DNA of 36,142 nucleotides from Acidobacteriota bacterium (GTDB lineage Bacteria > Acidobacteriota > Terriglobia > Terriglobales > Acidobacteriaceae), in assembly GCA_019244045.1 (NCBI GenBank), contig JAFATF010000529.1, positions 1-36,142 of the forward strand. The letters are read 5' to 3'. Shown piece after piece: positions 8,733-18,444 of this stretch; positions within the stretch are counted from its first letter, which is position 1; each line of letters begins with the position of its first letter. The position numbers and the translations under genes were made by a program. The notes below the pieces were generated by a model. That model was not told the DNA's origin. It made no database searches and worked only from the letters and a program-made list of their open reading frames with translations.

Positions 8733-11420
8733 ATGAAGATTCCACTCACAAGTTGTCTTGCCTTGCTTCTCGCACCTCATCTTCTTTTTTTCTCGGCTTC
8801 CCTCCACGCCCAACACGCGCCAGGCGGTCGCGAGCTCCATCTCGAGCAGGGCTGGAATCTTGAATCGTCGGGCAAAGTGGGCGAATCGGGCGAGGTCATC
8901 TCGACGACAGGCTATCAGCCGAAGGGCTGGTACACGGTCAGTGTACCCACGACCGTGGTGGCAGGCTTGGTCAGACTGAAGCGCTATCCCGATCCGAATG
9001 TTGCTATGAACCTGCGGCAATATCCCGGCATGAGCTATCCCATTGGGGCAAACTTCTCGAATTTTCCCATGGAACAGGACAGTCCTTTTGCCGTGGCCTG
9101 GTGGTATCGCAAAGCCTTCAGCCTGCCAGGCGCCTTCAAGGGAAAGACAATATGGCTAGATTTCAACGGCATCAACTATCGCGCCAATATCTGGGTCAAT
9201 GGAAAGCAAATCGCCAACCTCAACGAAGTCGCGGGCGCCTGGCGCACTTACGAGTTCAACATCACGGACGTGGCGCGGGCTGAGGGCGAAAACGTAGTAG
9301 CGGTCGAGGTTTGGGCCCCGCAACAAAACGATCTGGCCATCACTTTTGTGGACTGGAATCCTCAACCTCCGGACAAGAATATGGGGCTATGGCGCGATGT
9401 GCTGGTAAGAACAAGTGGCCCGATTGCCCTGCGCTACCCAACCGTCGTAGCGCAGGTGAATTCGCCTGCCAACGACGACGCGCAGCTTACCGTAACCGCC
9501 CAACTGAAGAACGCAACCGGCCAAGCTGTCCGCGGCACGCTCAAAGGTACCATTGAAAAGGTGACATTCGAAAAGGAGGTTGAGCTAGGACCCAATGAAG
9601 TGAAGGACGTCAGCTTCACACCCGATCAGGTTTCCCAACTCAAATTTTCCTATCCGCGTTTGTGGTGGCCGTTGCAAATGGGAACACCGAACCTTTATCC
9701 CCTGCACATGGAATTTGAGATCGCGGGGGTGGCCTCGGATGTCTCCGACTCGTTCTTCGGTATCCGCGAGATTACCTCCCAGCTCAGCGACGACAATAAA
9801 CGCCTCTTCCTGGTCAACGGCAAGCGCATTCTTATCCGCGGCGCCGGATACAGCTCGGACATGCTGCTGCGCTATGACCCGAAATACGTCGAGGATCAGC
9901 TCCGTTATGTCCAGGATATGGGACTGAACACGGTGCGCCTGGAAGGCAAGCTCGAGCCGGACGATTTGTTTGACCGAGCGGACCGCAAAGGCATTCTGAT
10001 CATGGCCGGTTGGTGCTGCTGTGATCACTGGGAGCATTGGTCAAAGTGGTCCCAGGCTGATTACCGGATCGCCGCCGAATCGCTGGCCTCGCAAATCTAT
10101 CGCCTGCGTTCTCATCCCAGCCTGGTCATGTGGCTCAATGGAAGCGATAATCCGCCTCCTCCCGACGTCGAGCAAAGCTATCTCGGGATGGAGAAGCAGT
10201 TGCTGTGGCCCAACCCCGTAATTTCGTCGGCATCGGCGAAGCCGGCTGGCTACTCGGACTCGAGTGGCGTGAAGATGACTGGACCTTACGAATATGTCGC
10301 TCCCTCGTACTGGCTGATGGATTCTTCCGCCCAGGCCGCCCCCGTTCAGTGTCAAACCGGCGGCTGCGGTGGCGCGTACGGCTTCAATACTGAAACCAGT
10401 CCGGGGCCGGCAGTTCCGCCCATCGAAAGTCTCAAAAATTTTATCCCCAAAGACCACCTCTGGCCGATCGATGAATACTGGAATTATCACGCCGGCGGCG
10501 GCGCCTTCAAAGATCTTCACGTTTTTACCGAAGCCCTGGAGAGGCGCTACGGCAAAGTCGACAACGTCGAGGATTACGCCTTCAAGTCACAAATGATGAC
10601 CTATGAAGCCATGCGCGCCATGTTCGAGGCATATAGCCGGAACAAGTACACCTCGACCGGGGTGATTCAATGGATGTTGAACAATGCGTGGCCTTCGTTG
10701 ATCTGGCACCTGTACGACTACTATCTGCGTCCGGCGGGCGGCTACTTTGGCTCAAAGACCGCGCTGCAGCCGCTCGATCCCATGTATGGCTATGATGATC
10801 ATTCCATTTGGCTGGTCTCCAGCCAATATCACGATGCCGGAAATCTCAAGCTTTCGGCCAAGGTTTACAACTTAGATCTCACGGAAAAGTTTTCCCAGGA
10901 ACAGATGGTGAATGCGCCTGCCGACAGCACCAACCGCATCTTCGTACTCCCCGAGATTCAGGGTCTGAGCCCTACCTATTTTTTGCGGTTGACGCTTGAG
11001 GACACCGCGGGAAAGCTGGTGGGCTCAAATTTCTATTGGCTGTCGACGGCGGCCGAGACACTCGATTGGGAGCGAACCACCTGGTTCACGACTCCCACCG
11101 CCAGCTACGCCGACTTCACCGCCCTGAAGCAATTGCCCAAAGTGCAGCTCAACGTAAGCAGCCGTAGCGAACGCCGCAACGATATCGGCATCACGCACGT
11201 TACCCTCGAGAATCCGGGCAAGGATTTAGCTTTTTTCATTCGCCTGAAAGTCAATAAGGGTCCAGGTGGGGAAGAAATTCTGCCGGTGGTGTGGCAGGAC
11301 AATTACGTTTCGCTGCTGGCGGGTGAAAAACGCGAGCTGACGGCTAGCTATCGCGCGAGCGATTTGGGTACGGCGAGGCCGACCGTAGAAATACGGGGGT
11401 GGAACGCGGAAGCAAGATAG
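8733..11420 (+). CDS. Secreted GH2 glycosidase, exo-beta-D-glucosaminidase (CsxA)-like
   Basis: Starting at the ATG at 8733 (GGGGAGG nine bases upstream) gives 895 residues with a signal peptide (MKIPLTSCLALLLAPHLLFF...SLHAQ). A GH2 sugar-binding domain follows (FNGINYRANIWVNG, then DWNPQPPDKNMGLWR), then immunoglobulin-like domains, the TIM barrel and C-terminal beta domains. DWNP-x-PPDKNMGLWR is characteristic of the exo-beta-D-glucosaminidase/mannosidase branch. The acid/base position is Asp (D472 in WLNGSDNP) rather than the usual GH2 Glu, and the nucleophile is E554 in GFNTETSPGP. This matches the D469/E541 arrangement of CsxA. The likely role is release of glucosamine or mannose from the non-reducing end of chitosan or glycan oligomers in the periplasm or outside. 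GlcN versus mannose specificity is not settled by reading. Confidence 0.87.
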   Translation: MKIPLTSCLALLLAPHLLFFSASLHAQHAPGGRELHLEQGWNLESSGKVGESGEVISTTGYQPKGWYTVSVPTTVVAGLVRLKRYPDPNVAMNLRQYPGMSYPIGANFSNFPMEQDSPFAVAWWYRKAFSLPGAFKGKTIWLDFNGINYRANIWVNGKQIANLNEVAGAWRTYEFNITDVARAEGENVVAVEVWAPQQNDLAITFVDWNPQPPDKNMGLWRDVLVRTSGPIALRYPTVVAQVNSPANDDAQLTVTAQLKNATGQAVRGTLKGTIEKVTFEKEVELGPNEVKDVSFTPDQVSQLKFSYPRLWWPLQMGTPNLYPLHMEFEIAGVASDVSDSFFGIREITSQLSDDNKRLFLVNGKRILIRGAGYSSDMLLRYDPKYVEDQLRYVQDMGLNTVRLEGKLEPDDLFDRADRKGILIMAGWCCCDHWEHWSKWSQADYRIAAESLASQIYRLRSHPSLVMWLNGSDNPPPPDVEQSYLGMEKQLLWPNPVISSASAKPAGYSDSSGVKMTGPYEYVAPSYWLMDSSAQAAPVQCQTGGCGGAYGFNTETSPGPAVPPIESLKNFIPKDHLWPIDEYWNYHAGGGAFKDLHVFTEALERRYGKVDNVEDYAFKSQMMTYEAMRAMFEAYSRNKYTSTGVIQWMLNNAWPSLIWHLYDYYLRPAGGYFGSKTALQPLDPMYGYDDHSIWLVSSQYHDAGNLKLSAKVYNLDLTEKFSQEQMVNAPADSTNRIFVLPEIQGLSPTYFLRLTLEDTAGKLVGSNFYWLSTAAETLDWERTTWFTTPTASYADFTALKQLPKVQLNVSSRSERRNDIGITHVTLENPGKDLAFFIRLKVNKGPGGEEILPVVWQDNYVSLLAGEKRELTASYRASDLGTARPTVEIRGWNAEAR

Positions 11421-11463
11421 GCGCGGCACGAAACGGGGAATAACTTCGATTGGCACCTGCTCG

Positions 11464-11482
11464 GCTGAACGCAAGCTTCAGC
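11464..11482. terminator. Hairpin between convergent GH2 and permease genes
   Basis: GCTGAA and TTCAGC form a 6-bp stem with a 7-base loop in the 91-base gap between two convergent genes. No T-tract follows in either direction, so the terminator role is only suggested. Confidence 0.28.
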
Positions 11483-11511
11483 GCGGGCGCGAGGTCGGGC
11501 GTTTAATCACC

Positions 11512-12903
11512 CTATACTTCTTGTTCGTCCGCGGGCAATTCAAAGTTAATCAGATTTGCCCGGAAACCGCGCGTCTTCCAGGCACCCAGGCCGATGCCCG
11601 CCAACATCCAGATAGCTCCGAAAATGCGAGCCTTGCTGCTAAGGTTCCACCACAGCACGGCGCAGATGACGAAGCCCAAAACTGGCGGCAGAAAATTCCA
11701 CATTGTTTTCTTGCTGGCGCGCAGAAAATAGCGAACGAAGGCCGCCAGATTGACCCCCATGAATGCAAGCAGAGCGCCAAAATTCAGTAAGTTTGTTCCC
11801 AGCTCATAGCCGGTTGCTTCTCCAGCCAGCGCGGGCAGCAGAAAGGCGCCGAGCAGTGCCAGCCCGCCAACGAAGAGAACGTTATTACGCGGTATATGCC
11901 GTTTGGGATCGACGGCGCCGAAGAAGCCTTTGGGCAGCGCGCTGCTGCGTCCCATACCATAGAGCAAGCGAGCCGCGCCCAACTGCGCTCCCATACCAGA
12001 ACCAAAATTGGCCACCACCAGGGTAAAGCCTACGATGACAAACAGCGGCGCCCATGCGCGCTGCGCCACAAAGGTAAAGGCAGTGTCCAGGTTGGGATAG
12101 GGCTGAGAGGCCGGCCACACCAGCTGCGCCGCGTAAACTTCGACGGCGGACAAAATTCCTATGACAAAACAGGTAAGTACCGTGGCCAGCAAAATGTTTC
12201 GTCGGGGATTCTCGGCTTCTTCGGACAGGGTCGAAATACCATCAAAGCCGATGTAGGTCAGAACCGCGATCGAGGTTCCGCCCAGCACCGCTTTGGCATT
12301 CCAGGTCTGGGGATCATAAAAGGGGCGAATGAAGAAGGCTCCCCCCGCGTGCGGCTGGCCTAACAGGTAACGAGCCGCGGCAACGAAGAAAATGGCAATC
12401 ACCACTCCCATTCCCGCGGCTAATCCCGCGTTAACTCGTGCCGAGGTCTTAACTCCTTGCACGTTCAAGACGGTGAAGATTGCGGCAAAAAAAATAGCCC
12501 ACGCCCAGTACGGCACATGAGACGCGAAGACATGCGCCTGCTGACTGCACCAAATCACGCAGATGATCGGGTTCAGCATGTAATCCATAGCCATGCTCCA
12601 ACCCGTGATGTAGCCCAGCGCGGGATTAATCTCCTGCCCTACGTAGGTGAAGGCCGAACCGGCGCTCGGATAGGCGCGCGCCATGCGGCCATAGCTGATG
12701 GCGGTGAACAGCATGGCCACCATGGCGATCAGGATGGTGGTCGCTACGTGCCCGCGTCCGCGGTTGCTTAGTACGCCAAATACCGACATGGGCGCGACCG
12801 GCTGAATCACGATCACACCATACAGAATGAGATCCCATAAAGTGAGCGCCCGCCGAAGCCGCGCGCCCGTCGAGGTGGTTGCCGTGGTCGAAGAACCTGC
12901 CAT
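11512..12903 (-). CDS. APC-superfamily amino acid permease
   Basis: The protein has 463 residues from the ATG at 12903 and about 12 hydrophobic helices. Typical APC features are LTLWDLILYGVIVIQPVAPM in helix 1, the conserved YPSAGSAFTYVGQ after helix 2, and GFDGISTLSEEAENPRRNI after the mid helices. The family imports amino acids or related amines with protons or by exchange; the substrate is not predictable here. An in-frame TTG at 12924 would add 7 residues, but it lies inside the spacer of a good promoter (12913-12941). The predicted transcript starts only a few bases before the ATG, so the ATG is preferred and translation may be nearly leaderless. The gene lies 108 bases downstream of the TPR/CRTAC1 gene but with its own promoter. 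Confidence 0.88.
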   Translation of the reverse strand: MAGSSTTATTSTGARLRRALTLWDLILYGVIVIQPVAPMSVFGVLSNRGRGHVATTILIAMVAMLFTAISYGRMARAYPSAGSAFTYVGQEINPALGYITGWSMAMDYMLNPIICVIWCSQQAHVFASHVPYWAWAIFFAAIFTVLNVQGVKTSARVNAGLAAGMGVVIAIFFVAAARYLLGQPHAGGAFFIRPFYDPQTWNAKAVLGGTSIAVLTYIGFDGISTLSEEAENPRRNILLATVLTCFVIGILSAVEVYAAQLVWPASQPYPNLDTAFTFVAQRAWAPLFVIVGFTLVVANFGSGMGAQLGAARLLYGMGRSSALPKGFFGAVDPKRHIPRNNVLFVGGLALLGAFLLPALAGEATGYELGTNLLNFGALLAFMGVNLAAFVRYFLRASKKTMWNFLPPVLGFVICAVLWWNLSSKARIFGAIWMLAGIGLGAWKTRGFRANLINFELPADEQEV

Positions 12904-12912
12904 GAAAGGCGT

Positions 12913-12941
12913 ATTGGATATCAACGGGCACAGGCTGTCAA
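12913..12941 (-). promoter_or_regulatory. Sigma-70 promoter candidate for the APC permease, near-leaderless
   Basis: On the minus strand TTGACA (12941-12936), a 17-base spacer and TCCAAT (12918-12913, 4 of 6). Only 9 bases separate the -10 box from the ATG at 12903, so the transcript would carry almost no leader. No Shine-Dalgarno sequence is visible before the ATG, which fits. Confidence 0.5.
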
Positions 12942-13011
12942 TGGACTTGAAACGATTTACTTGCGACCCGGATAATCAGCCCGGGGATTGCGGCGCCCAT
13001 TGTTAGGAGCC

Positions 13012-16000
13012 TCATTTCTCCGTGGCATAGCGGAAAGAAAATCCAGACGACTCATTGCCCGACATATGGCGGGTGTTGTATTCGAGCCAATCCCTGAGGT
13101 GCTCATCATCGAGCGGATAGGTCTTCCCCGGATAGGGGTAGGTACCCATACTGCGGAATGGAAGCGGTTCCACGCTGCTCGGATGGTAGGCATAGAAGTC
13201 CATGTCTTTCTCATAGCCGTGCGCGACGAAAAAGTAATCGCGTGTCCAGCCGGGGGGAAGAGCCGGGAGTTGTGCGGGATTGAACTCCAGGGCCACCTCT
13301 TCTCCCGATCCAAACACGGCCAGCCGATCATCAAAGTTGCGAACCAGCTCGCGGACGTCACCGTAACGGGTATAAGCGCCCGCGGGCCGCGTATAAGGGC
13401 CCGTCGGGCTGGCTTCGGCGTAGACATACTGCACGTTTCCGGGCGGCTTGCCTTCGATCTTGAAGGGAAATCCATGGAAGCGCAGATCGGCACTGGCCAG
13501 GGGAATCTCGCTCACCCGAGCGCTCTGATTCTGGCTTGTGCGATCGATGAGGATGCTATCCCAATAGATCTCGAGATTGGTCGAGATGCGGATTTGCCTG
13601 GTGCCCGGCGGCAACTTGCCGGTCAAATCAGCCGTCATCATTCGAGGGCCTCCCGCCGGGAAGCCAAGGTCATCGATGACTCGCCGCCAGGTGCCCCCGG
13701 CGCCACGCGCTTCGAGGTAGGGGGAAAGGGGGTGAATTCCCGACTGCTCGGCCGCGTACATGGATGTAGCGGTGAAATATTCGATTTCCCCATGCATAAG
13801 CAGCCACAGCGGCCCACCTGTGTACGGCTCGCCGAGGTCGAGTTCTAAGCTGTGAAGCTGAGTGAATCCGGAGAAGGGCAACACGCGAAAATCCCCGATG
13901 AACCGGCGAGAGACAAGATCGGGCAGTACGTTGTGTCCATGGTCATCCCATGCGCCCGCCGGAGTCCTGGGGTTTCGGCTGAAAACGGTCTTAAAGACCG
14001 GATACGGTGGGTTGCTGGCGAAATATTCGTTGGGATATACATCCATGGCGGCCGGGTGATCGACGGCGAGCAGCTGGACTTGGTCAAGATACACTACTTC
14101 CTCGAGGGGCTCGATGAAGCGAAGACTTAGCTTGCCACCTTTGTTCCGAATCCGATTGCCCTCGATCTTCACATACTCGGTAGGCCGGGGGACGTTGCGC
14201 TTCCCCGCTTGAACCCGATGGCCCACGACGGCTGCTCCCATCATATCGCCCACCAACCGATAGCGCTCCCCGTCCCAGGCGAATAGGGTCGGGCAGGAGC
14301 TTCCGCGGCGATCGATTTCGAGAAAGCTCTTGCGTTGATCGCCGGCAACTTCGACTTCGTCCTGCAAAACTCCCGTGGGCCAAAGCATGCGCACAACATC
14401 AGCCTGCCCGGCTCGGCCCAGCCCGGCAATGATGTCGGTCGAGTTCTGCCCCAAGTACCCGTTGGAGCCGGCGATCTCCCATTTCTGCCGATTGCCGCCG
14501 GCAAACACCTCCAGTTTGGTGCCGATTGCGCTCTTATTGTCGTTCAGGCCTTTGAGAGACAGCAGCAGCCAGTGATTCTTATTGCCACCCTCATTGCGCA
14601 ACAGCACGGTCGCTCCACGATTTTGGGTGATCAGCAAATCCGTAGCACCATCCCCGTTGTAGTCGCCGGCCACAAGCGCACGGGGATGGTTCAGCTGAAC
14701 TTTATCGAGTCCGACCTCCGTGCTGACGTCTTTAAACCCATCCCTGCCCAAGTTGCGGAAGAGCTTCACCTCGCCTTTGCCATCTTTGGTTTCTCCCACG
14801 GCAGCAATATCGATCCAGCCGTCATTGTCATAATCGAGTGCCGCGATGCCCCAGGCGTTGGCCCAATCCACTGTGGGGAATGCGACGGGTTCGAAGCTTT
14901 TTGCTTCCCGGTTTCGCCACAGGGTCACGCTTTGACCGCCTGTCTCCCCGCCATGGGTGTAGGCAATATCCATCCATCCATCGTGGTTGAAGTCGAGAAC
15001 GGTGGCGGCGCGAACGGGAGCACGCGTGAGAGCAAGCGGCCAAGGTTTTCGCACCAGAAACTTCCCCTCACGGGGGTTCTCGAGAATGGTTGGGCCGGAG
15101 TCGGGAACGAGAATGTCAACCGCACGATCGTTGTTGTAGTCCGTTCCGATTGTGCTCACGGCTCCCTTGGATTTGACATCTGCGAGTCCGATTTGCTTGC
15201 TTACGTCCGTAAACGTGCCGTCGCCATTGTTTCTGAACATCGAGCCCCAAGCCGCCTGGTCGCCGCTGCCTGTGACCATGAGGTCGAGGTCGCCGTCGTG
15301 ATCGTAATCGATGAATGTAACTCCAACCGTATTGCTGCTCGGTGGTAGCTTGGCCTCGCTCATTACTTGCTTGAATGTGCTATTCCTTTGGTTATGGAAA
15401 AGCAGGACACCGCTTTTTGTGCCGACCGCCAGATCGGCAGCGCCATCATTGTCGTAATCACCCGCGGTGCAGCCAAAGCCGTGTAGGGTGGGATCTATGC
15501 CGGCGCTCTTTGTCACCTCCTCGAATCGGCCGCCGCCCAGGTTGTGATAGAGCGACATTCCGCCCTGTGCCCCCTGGTCGGCCACAAAAAGATCTATGTT
15601 GCCGTCATTGTCATAATCCAGGAAGCAGGCGCCGGGGCCGAGATTGTCGAGAAGTGGCAGGGCGCCATTGCGGGGCAGAGCGCCGGGGTGCGATGCCAGG
15701 CCGGCTTGCCGAGTGGCGTCCTGAAACTTTACCGCGATCGGGGGTGGAACCTGCAAGCTGGCGGCCGGCGACTCTTCGGCGCGCGAGTATTTGCCCTGTT
15801 CGCCATACGCCAGGCTCATAGGCGCCCCCAGTTTGTTCTTAGTGATGTATTGAAAGCGGGCCAGGTGGGTTCTGGCCTGCGGAAGGTCGCCGCCTTCCTG
15901 GAGTGCTCGCGAAAAACCGAATTCCGCCGAGGCATGCACGGGGTTGATTTTCAGCGCTTGTGCGAATGCCTCTTCCGCCTGCCGCAGCTGCTTGGATTGC

Positions 16001-16443
16001 AAGAGCGCGCTGCCCAGCATGTACCAGTTGTCGGCGTCCAAGCGATCGAGCTCGGTCACCCTCTTGAAAGCCTCGGCGGCGGCCTGCGGGTCGCCGGAAT
16101 TCTTCGCCAACAGGCCGAGGTTGTACCACACATAGGCATCGAGTGGCGCCTGTCGTTTTGCCTCTTCAAGATGCTCTCGGGCTTGATCCATGCGCTGCAA
16201 GTTCATCAGGGCGATTGCCTGGTTGAGAGAAGCAATGACCAGTTTGGGATCGAGCGCTCGAGCCTGCTCAAACATCTTGAGAGCTTTCTCAAACAGCTGC
16301 TGGTTCATGTACGCGGCGCCGAGATTGTTGAGCCGGCCGGCTTCGATGCTGGTACCCTGCGTGCTTTTCTCTGCCGTAAAGGAAGCCACCAGCAGAGCAA
16401 AGGAAAACATCAAGACCATGGCGAGGAGCTGAGTTGGTCGCAT
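13012..16443 (-). CDS. TPR / FG-GAP propeller / ASPIC-UnbV protein (CRTAC1-like) with unknown C-terminal region
   Basis: This 1143-residue exported protein has a signal peptide (residues 1-24) and about five TPR units (35-200). Seven FG-GAP/VCBS repeats follow with calcium-loop motifs such as DYDNDGNIDLF, DYDHDGDLDLM, DFNHDGWMDIA and DYNGDGATDLL (about 235-620), which should make a seven-bladed beta-propeller. An ASPIC/UnbV domain lies at about 623-710. The last 430 residues begin PTLFAWDGERYRLVGDMMG; they are rich in Trp, Tyr and Pro and I cannot assign them. CRTAC1-type proteins are usually secreted, calcium-binding and of unknown biochemical role; the TPRs suggest protein partners. It is the last gene of the cytochrome/CRTAC1 cluster, 282 bases after the second gene, and that gap shows no clear promoter or gene. 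Confidence 0.9.
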   Translation of the reverse strand: MRPTQLLAMVLMFSFALLVASFTAEKSTQGTSIEAGRLNNLGAAYMNQQLFEKALKMFEQARALDPKLVIASLNQAIALMNLQRMDQAREHLEEAKRQAPLDAYVWYNLGLLAKNSGDPQAAAEAFKRVTELDRLDADNWYMLGSALLQSKQLRQAEEAFAQALKINPVHASAEFGFSRALQEGGDLPQARTHLARFQYITKNKLGAPMSLAYGEQGKYSRAEESPAASLQVPPPIAVKFQDATRQAGLASHPGALPRNGALPLLDNLGPGACFLDYDNDGNIDLFVADQGAQGGMSLYHNLGGGRFEEVTKSAGIDPTLHGFGCTAGDYDNDGAADLAVGTKSGVLLFHNQRNSTFKQVMSEAKLPPSSNTVGVTFIDYDHDGDLDLMVTGSGDQAAWGSMFRNNGDGTFTDVSKQIGLADVKSKGAVSTIGTDYNNDRAVDILVPDSGPTILENPREGKFLVRKPWPLALTRAPVRAATVLDFNHDGWMDIAYTHGGETGGQSVTLWRNREAKSFEPVAFPTVDWANAWGIAALDYDNDGWIDIAAVGETKDGKGEVKLFRNLGRDGFKDVSTEVGLDKVQLNHPRALVAGDYNGDGATDLLITQNRGATVLLRNEGGNKNHWLLLSLKGLNDNKSAIGTKLEVFAGGNRQKWEIAGSNGYLGQNSTDIIAGLGRAGQADVVRMLWPTGVLQDEVEVAGDQRKSFLEIDRRGSSCPTLFAWDGERYRLVGDMMGAAVVGHRVQAGKRNVPRPTEYVKIEGNRIRNKGGKLSLRFIEPLEEVVYLDQVQLLAVDHPAAMDVYPNEYFASNPPYPVFKTVFSRNPRTPAGAWDDHGHNVLPDLVSRRFIGDFRVLPFSGFTQLHSLELDLGEPYTGGPLWLLMHGEIEYFTATSMYAAEQSGIHPLSPYLEARGAGGTWRRVIDDLGFPAGGPRMMTADLTGKLPPGTRQIRISTNLEIYWDSILIDRTSQNQSARVSEIPLASADLRFHGFPFKIEGKPPGNVQYVYAEASPTGPYTRPAGAYTRYGDVRELVRNFDDRLAVFGSGEEVALEFNPAQLPALPPGWTRDYFFVAHGYEKDMDFYAYHPSSVEPLPFRSMGTYPYPGKTYPLDDEHLRDWLEYNTRHMSGNESSGFSFRYATEK

Positions 16444-16725
16444 GAAAAGGTCAGTCTAACCCAGACAAGACAACCTGCCAGCTAAACTTAACTTTGGAGG
16501 GAAGCTTTCCGTTCGCCTTGAAATTCAAACCAGGAATTCTGGCGTGCCACCGTTGATTACGCACCGCGAGCATGTCGATAAGTTTGACCGAGACTCCCTG
16601 TACAGGGCTCATGAGCGTCAATCGCGCACTCGCCCGAGTCAGTCGTGCGCGCGCAAAAAACTGGATTCCAGTTTAGGCTTAAGTGACCAGCCAGCGCGGC
16701 TACAAGGGGCGCAGATCGAAATCCC

Positions 16726-18444
16726 TTAAGGGTGTGCTGCCAGGCGGCTCACATACGGCCGGGCAGATACGATACCCTTCCCCTCTTCGATCGTGACCGT
16801 CTGATCGACGGCCACGGACGAAAGCTTCTCCGTCTTTCCGCTCGGCCATTCGACTTCGACTGAGTCCGCTCTCGCCCTCTGCCCCAAGCCGTAAGTCAGC
16901 ACCAGTTCGCTCTGCGAGAGATAGCTGGAGCCGCTCTTGAGCATCTTCGCTTGGCGCTCGTTGCCGGAGGAGACGCGCACCACCGCACCGATGCCATCTC
17001 TATTCGATTTGCTACCCACCAGATGGATGCGCAGGCTGTGATTCGTTCCACCTTCGCTGTGGAACAGATAGGCGCGGCCGCCGTTGGTCGTCAACAGCAG
17101 GTCGGGAAAACCATCATGATCAATATCGGCGTAGGCAGCGCCCCGCGCCACTTTGGGCAAGCCAAAGGCCACGCCCATCTGATTGGTCACTTCTTGGAAG
17201 CGATCACCGCCCAGATTACGGAAAAGGTGCGGTGGCTCGGCATAGCTGACGCGCTTCTGCACACGTTCAATCTCATTTTCTATGTGGCCGTCGGCTACAA
17301 AGATATCCATCCAGCCATCGTTGTCATAGTCGAAAAAAAAACATCCGAAGCCCAGGGTGACTAAGGTGGCGTGCCCCACTTCCGAGCGGGGAGCCTCGTC
17401 GACGAACAAGCCGTTGCCTTCGTTGTGATAGAGGGAAATCATCTGATTCGCGAAATTGGTAATCAGGATGCTGGGGTGGCCAGAGCGGTCATAGTCAGCC
17501 GCATCGACGCCCATGCCCGCCCGTGCCACGCCATCTTCACTGAAGGCAATGCCGGCCGCTACCCCCCGCTCCTCAAACGTCCCGTCGTGCTTGTTGAGGT
17601 ACAGCTTGTTCGGTTGAGTGTCGTTGGCCACCAGGATGTCTGGCCACTCATCGTGGTTATAGTCGAGAATTGCGATTCCCAGGCTTTTAGACGTGGGATC
17701 CTTCAATCCGGCTTTTGCGCTTGCGTCTTCAAAATTGCCGTTGCCCCGGTTGTGCCAGAGACGCAGAGAGGTTCCTTTGTAGGATTCCGGGGTGCAGTAG
17801 GATTTGTGCGTGCCATCGAGGGTACAGAAGAGGTCACCTGGTATCGACCACTCGACATAATTGGAGACCAGCAGATCCAGTTTGCCGTCGCGATCGTAAT
17901 CCACCCAGGCGGCACTGGTTGAGAATTCATTCGGCCCCCACAGCCCGGCACTTCTGGTCACATCAGAAAAGGTCCCGTTCCCATTGTTATGGAACAGCCG
18001 ACTCTGACCGAGTGCGGTGATAAAAATATCGTCGAAACCGTCGTTATCATAATCGCCCACCGCCGCGCCCATTCCATACAGTGAGACCGCCAATCCAGCT
18101 TTACGGGTCACATCGGTGAAGGTCCCGTCACGATTGTTGTGATAAAGCTTGGGCGTGGTTGCTCCCATTTTCTGATGCCCGGGCCAGTCTTGCCCATTGA
18201 TCAGCAGAACGTCAGGATAACCATCATTGTCATAATCAATGAACGCGCAGCCCGGTCCCATGGTCTCGGGCAGGTATTTTCTTCCAAACGCGCCATTGTT
18301 ATGCACAAAATTGATACCGGCCTGGGCAGTTATGTCACGGAACCTGATGCTCTGGCCATCAGCTTTAGCCATCAGGATCATCAGCGCAAATACCAGCAGT
18401 GCCAGCTGCGTGCGCCTCGGGCTGATCGGGAATTTGAGAGTCAT
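16726..18444 (-). CDS. CRTAC1 family protein (FG-GAP seven-repeat propeller + ASPIC/UnbV)
   Basis: This 572-residue exported protein has a signal peptide (MTLKFPISPRRTQLALLVFA..., ending near DGQS). Seven calcium-loop repeats follow (for example DYDNDGYPDVLLI, DYDNDGFDDIFIT, DYDRDGKLDLLVS, DIDHDGFPDLLLT), interleaved with LYHNNRDGTFTDVT-type strands. An ASPIC/UnbV domain lies at about 465-560 (GIGAVVRVSSG, VEVEWPSGKTEKL). The fold expected is a seven-bladed propeller with bound calcium, in the periplasm or on the surface. Biochemical function is unknown for the family; it is named after human cartilage acidic protein 1 and enediyne-cluster UnbV. Its ATG overlaps the stop of the upstream cytochrome gene by four bases (ATGA), so the two are translationally coupled. 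Confidence 0.93.
   Translation of the reverse strand: MTLKFPISPRRTQLALLVFALMILMAKADGQSIRFRDITAQAGINFVHNNGAFGRKYLPETMGPGCAFIDYDNDGYPDVLLINGQDWPGHQKMGATTPKLYHNNRDGTFTDVTRKAGLAVSLYGMGAAVGDYDNDGFDDIFITALGQSRLFHNNGNGTFSDVTRSAGLWGPNEFSTSAAWVDYDRDGKLDLLVSNYVEWSIPGDLFCTLDGTHKSYCTPESYKGTSLRLWHNRGNGNFEDASAKAGLKDPTSKSLGIAILDYNHDEWPDILVANDTQPNKLYLNKHDGTFEERGVAAGIAFSEDGVARAGMGVDAADYDRSGHPSILITNFANQMISLYHNEGNGLFVDEAPRSEVGHATLVTLGFGCFFFDYDNDGWMDIFVADGHIENEIERVQKRVSYAEPPHLFRNLGGDRFQEVTNQMGVAFGLPKVARGAAYADIDHDGFPDLLLTTNGGRAYLFHSEGGTNHSLRIHLVGSKSNRDGIGAVVRVSSGNERQAKMLKSGSSYLSQSELVLTYGLGQRARADSVEVEWPSGKTEKLSSVAVDQTVTIEEGKGIVSARPYVSRLAAHP

Noticed and set aside
14335-15348. Long open frame (337 codons) on the plus strand
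   Set aside because: It is antisense to the propeller repeats of the 1143-aa gene; its translation has no domain and follows the codon bias shadow of that gene.
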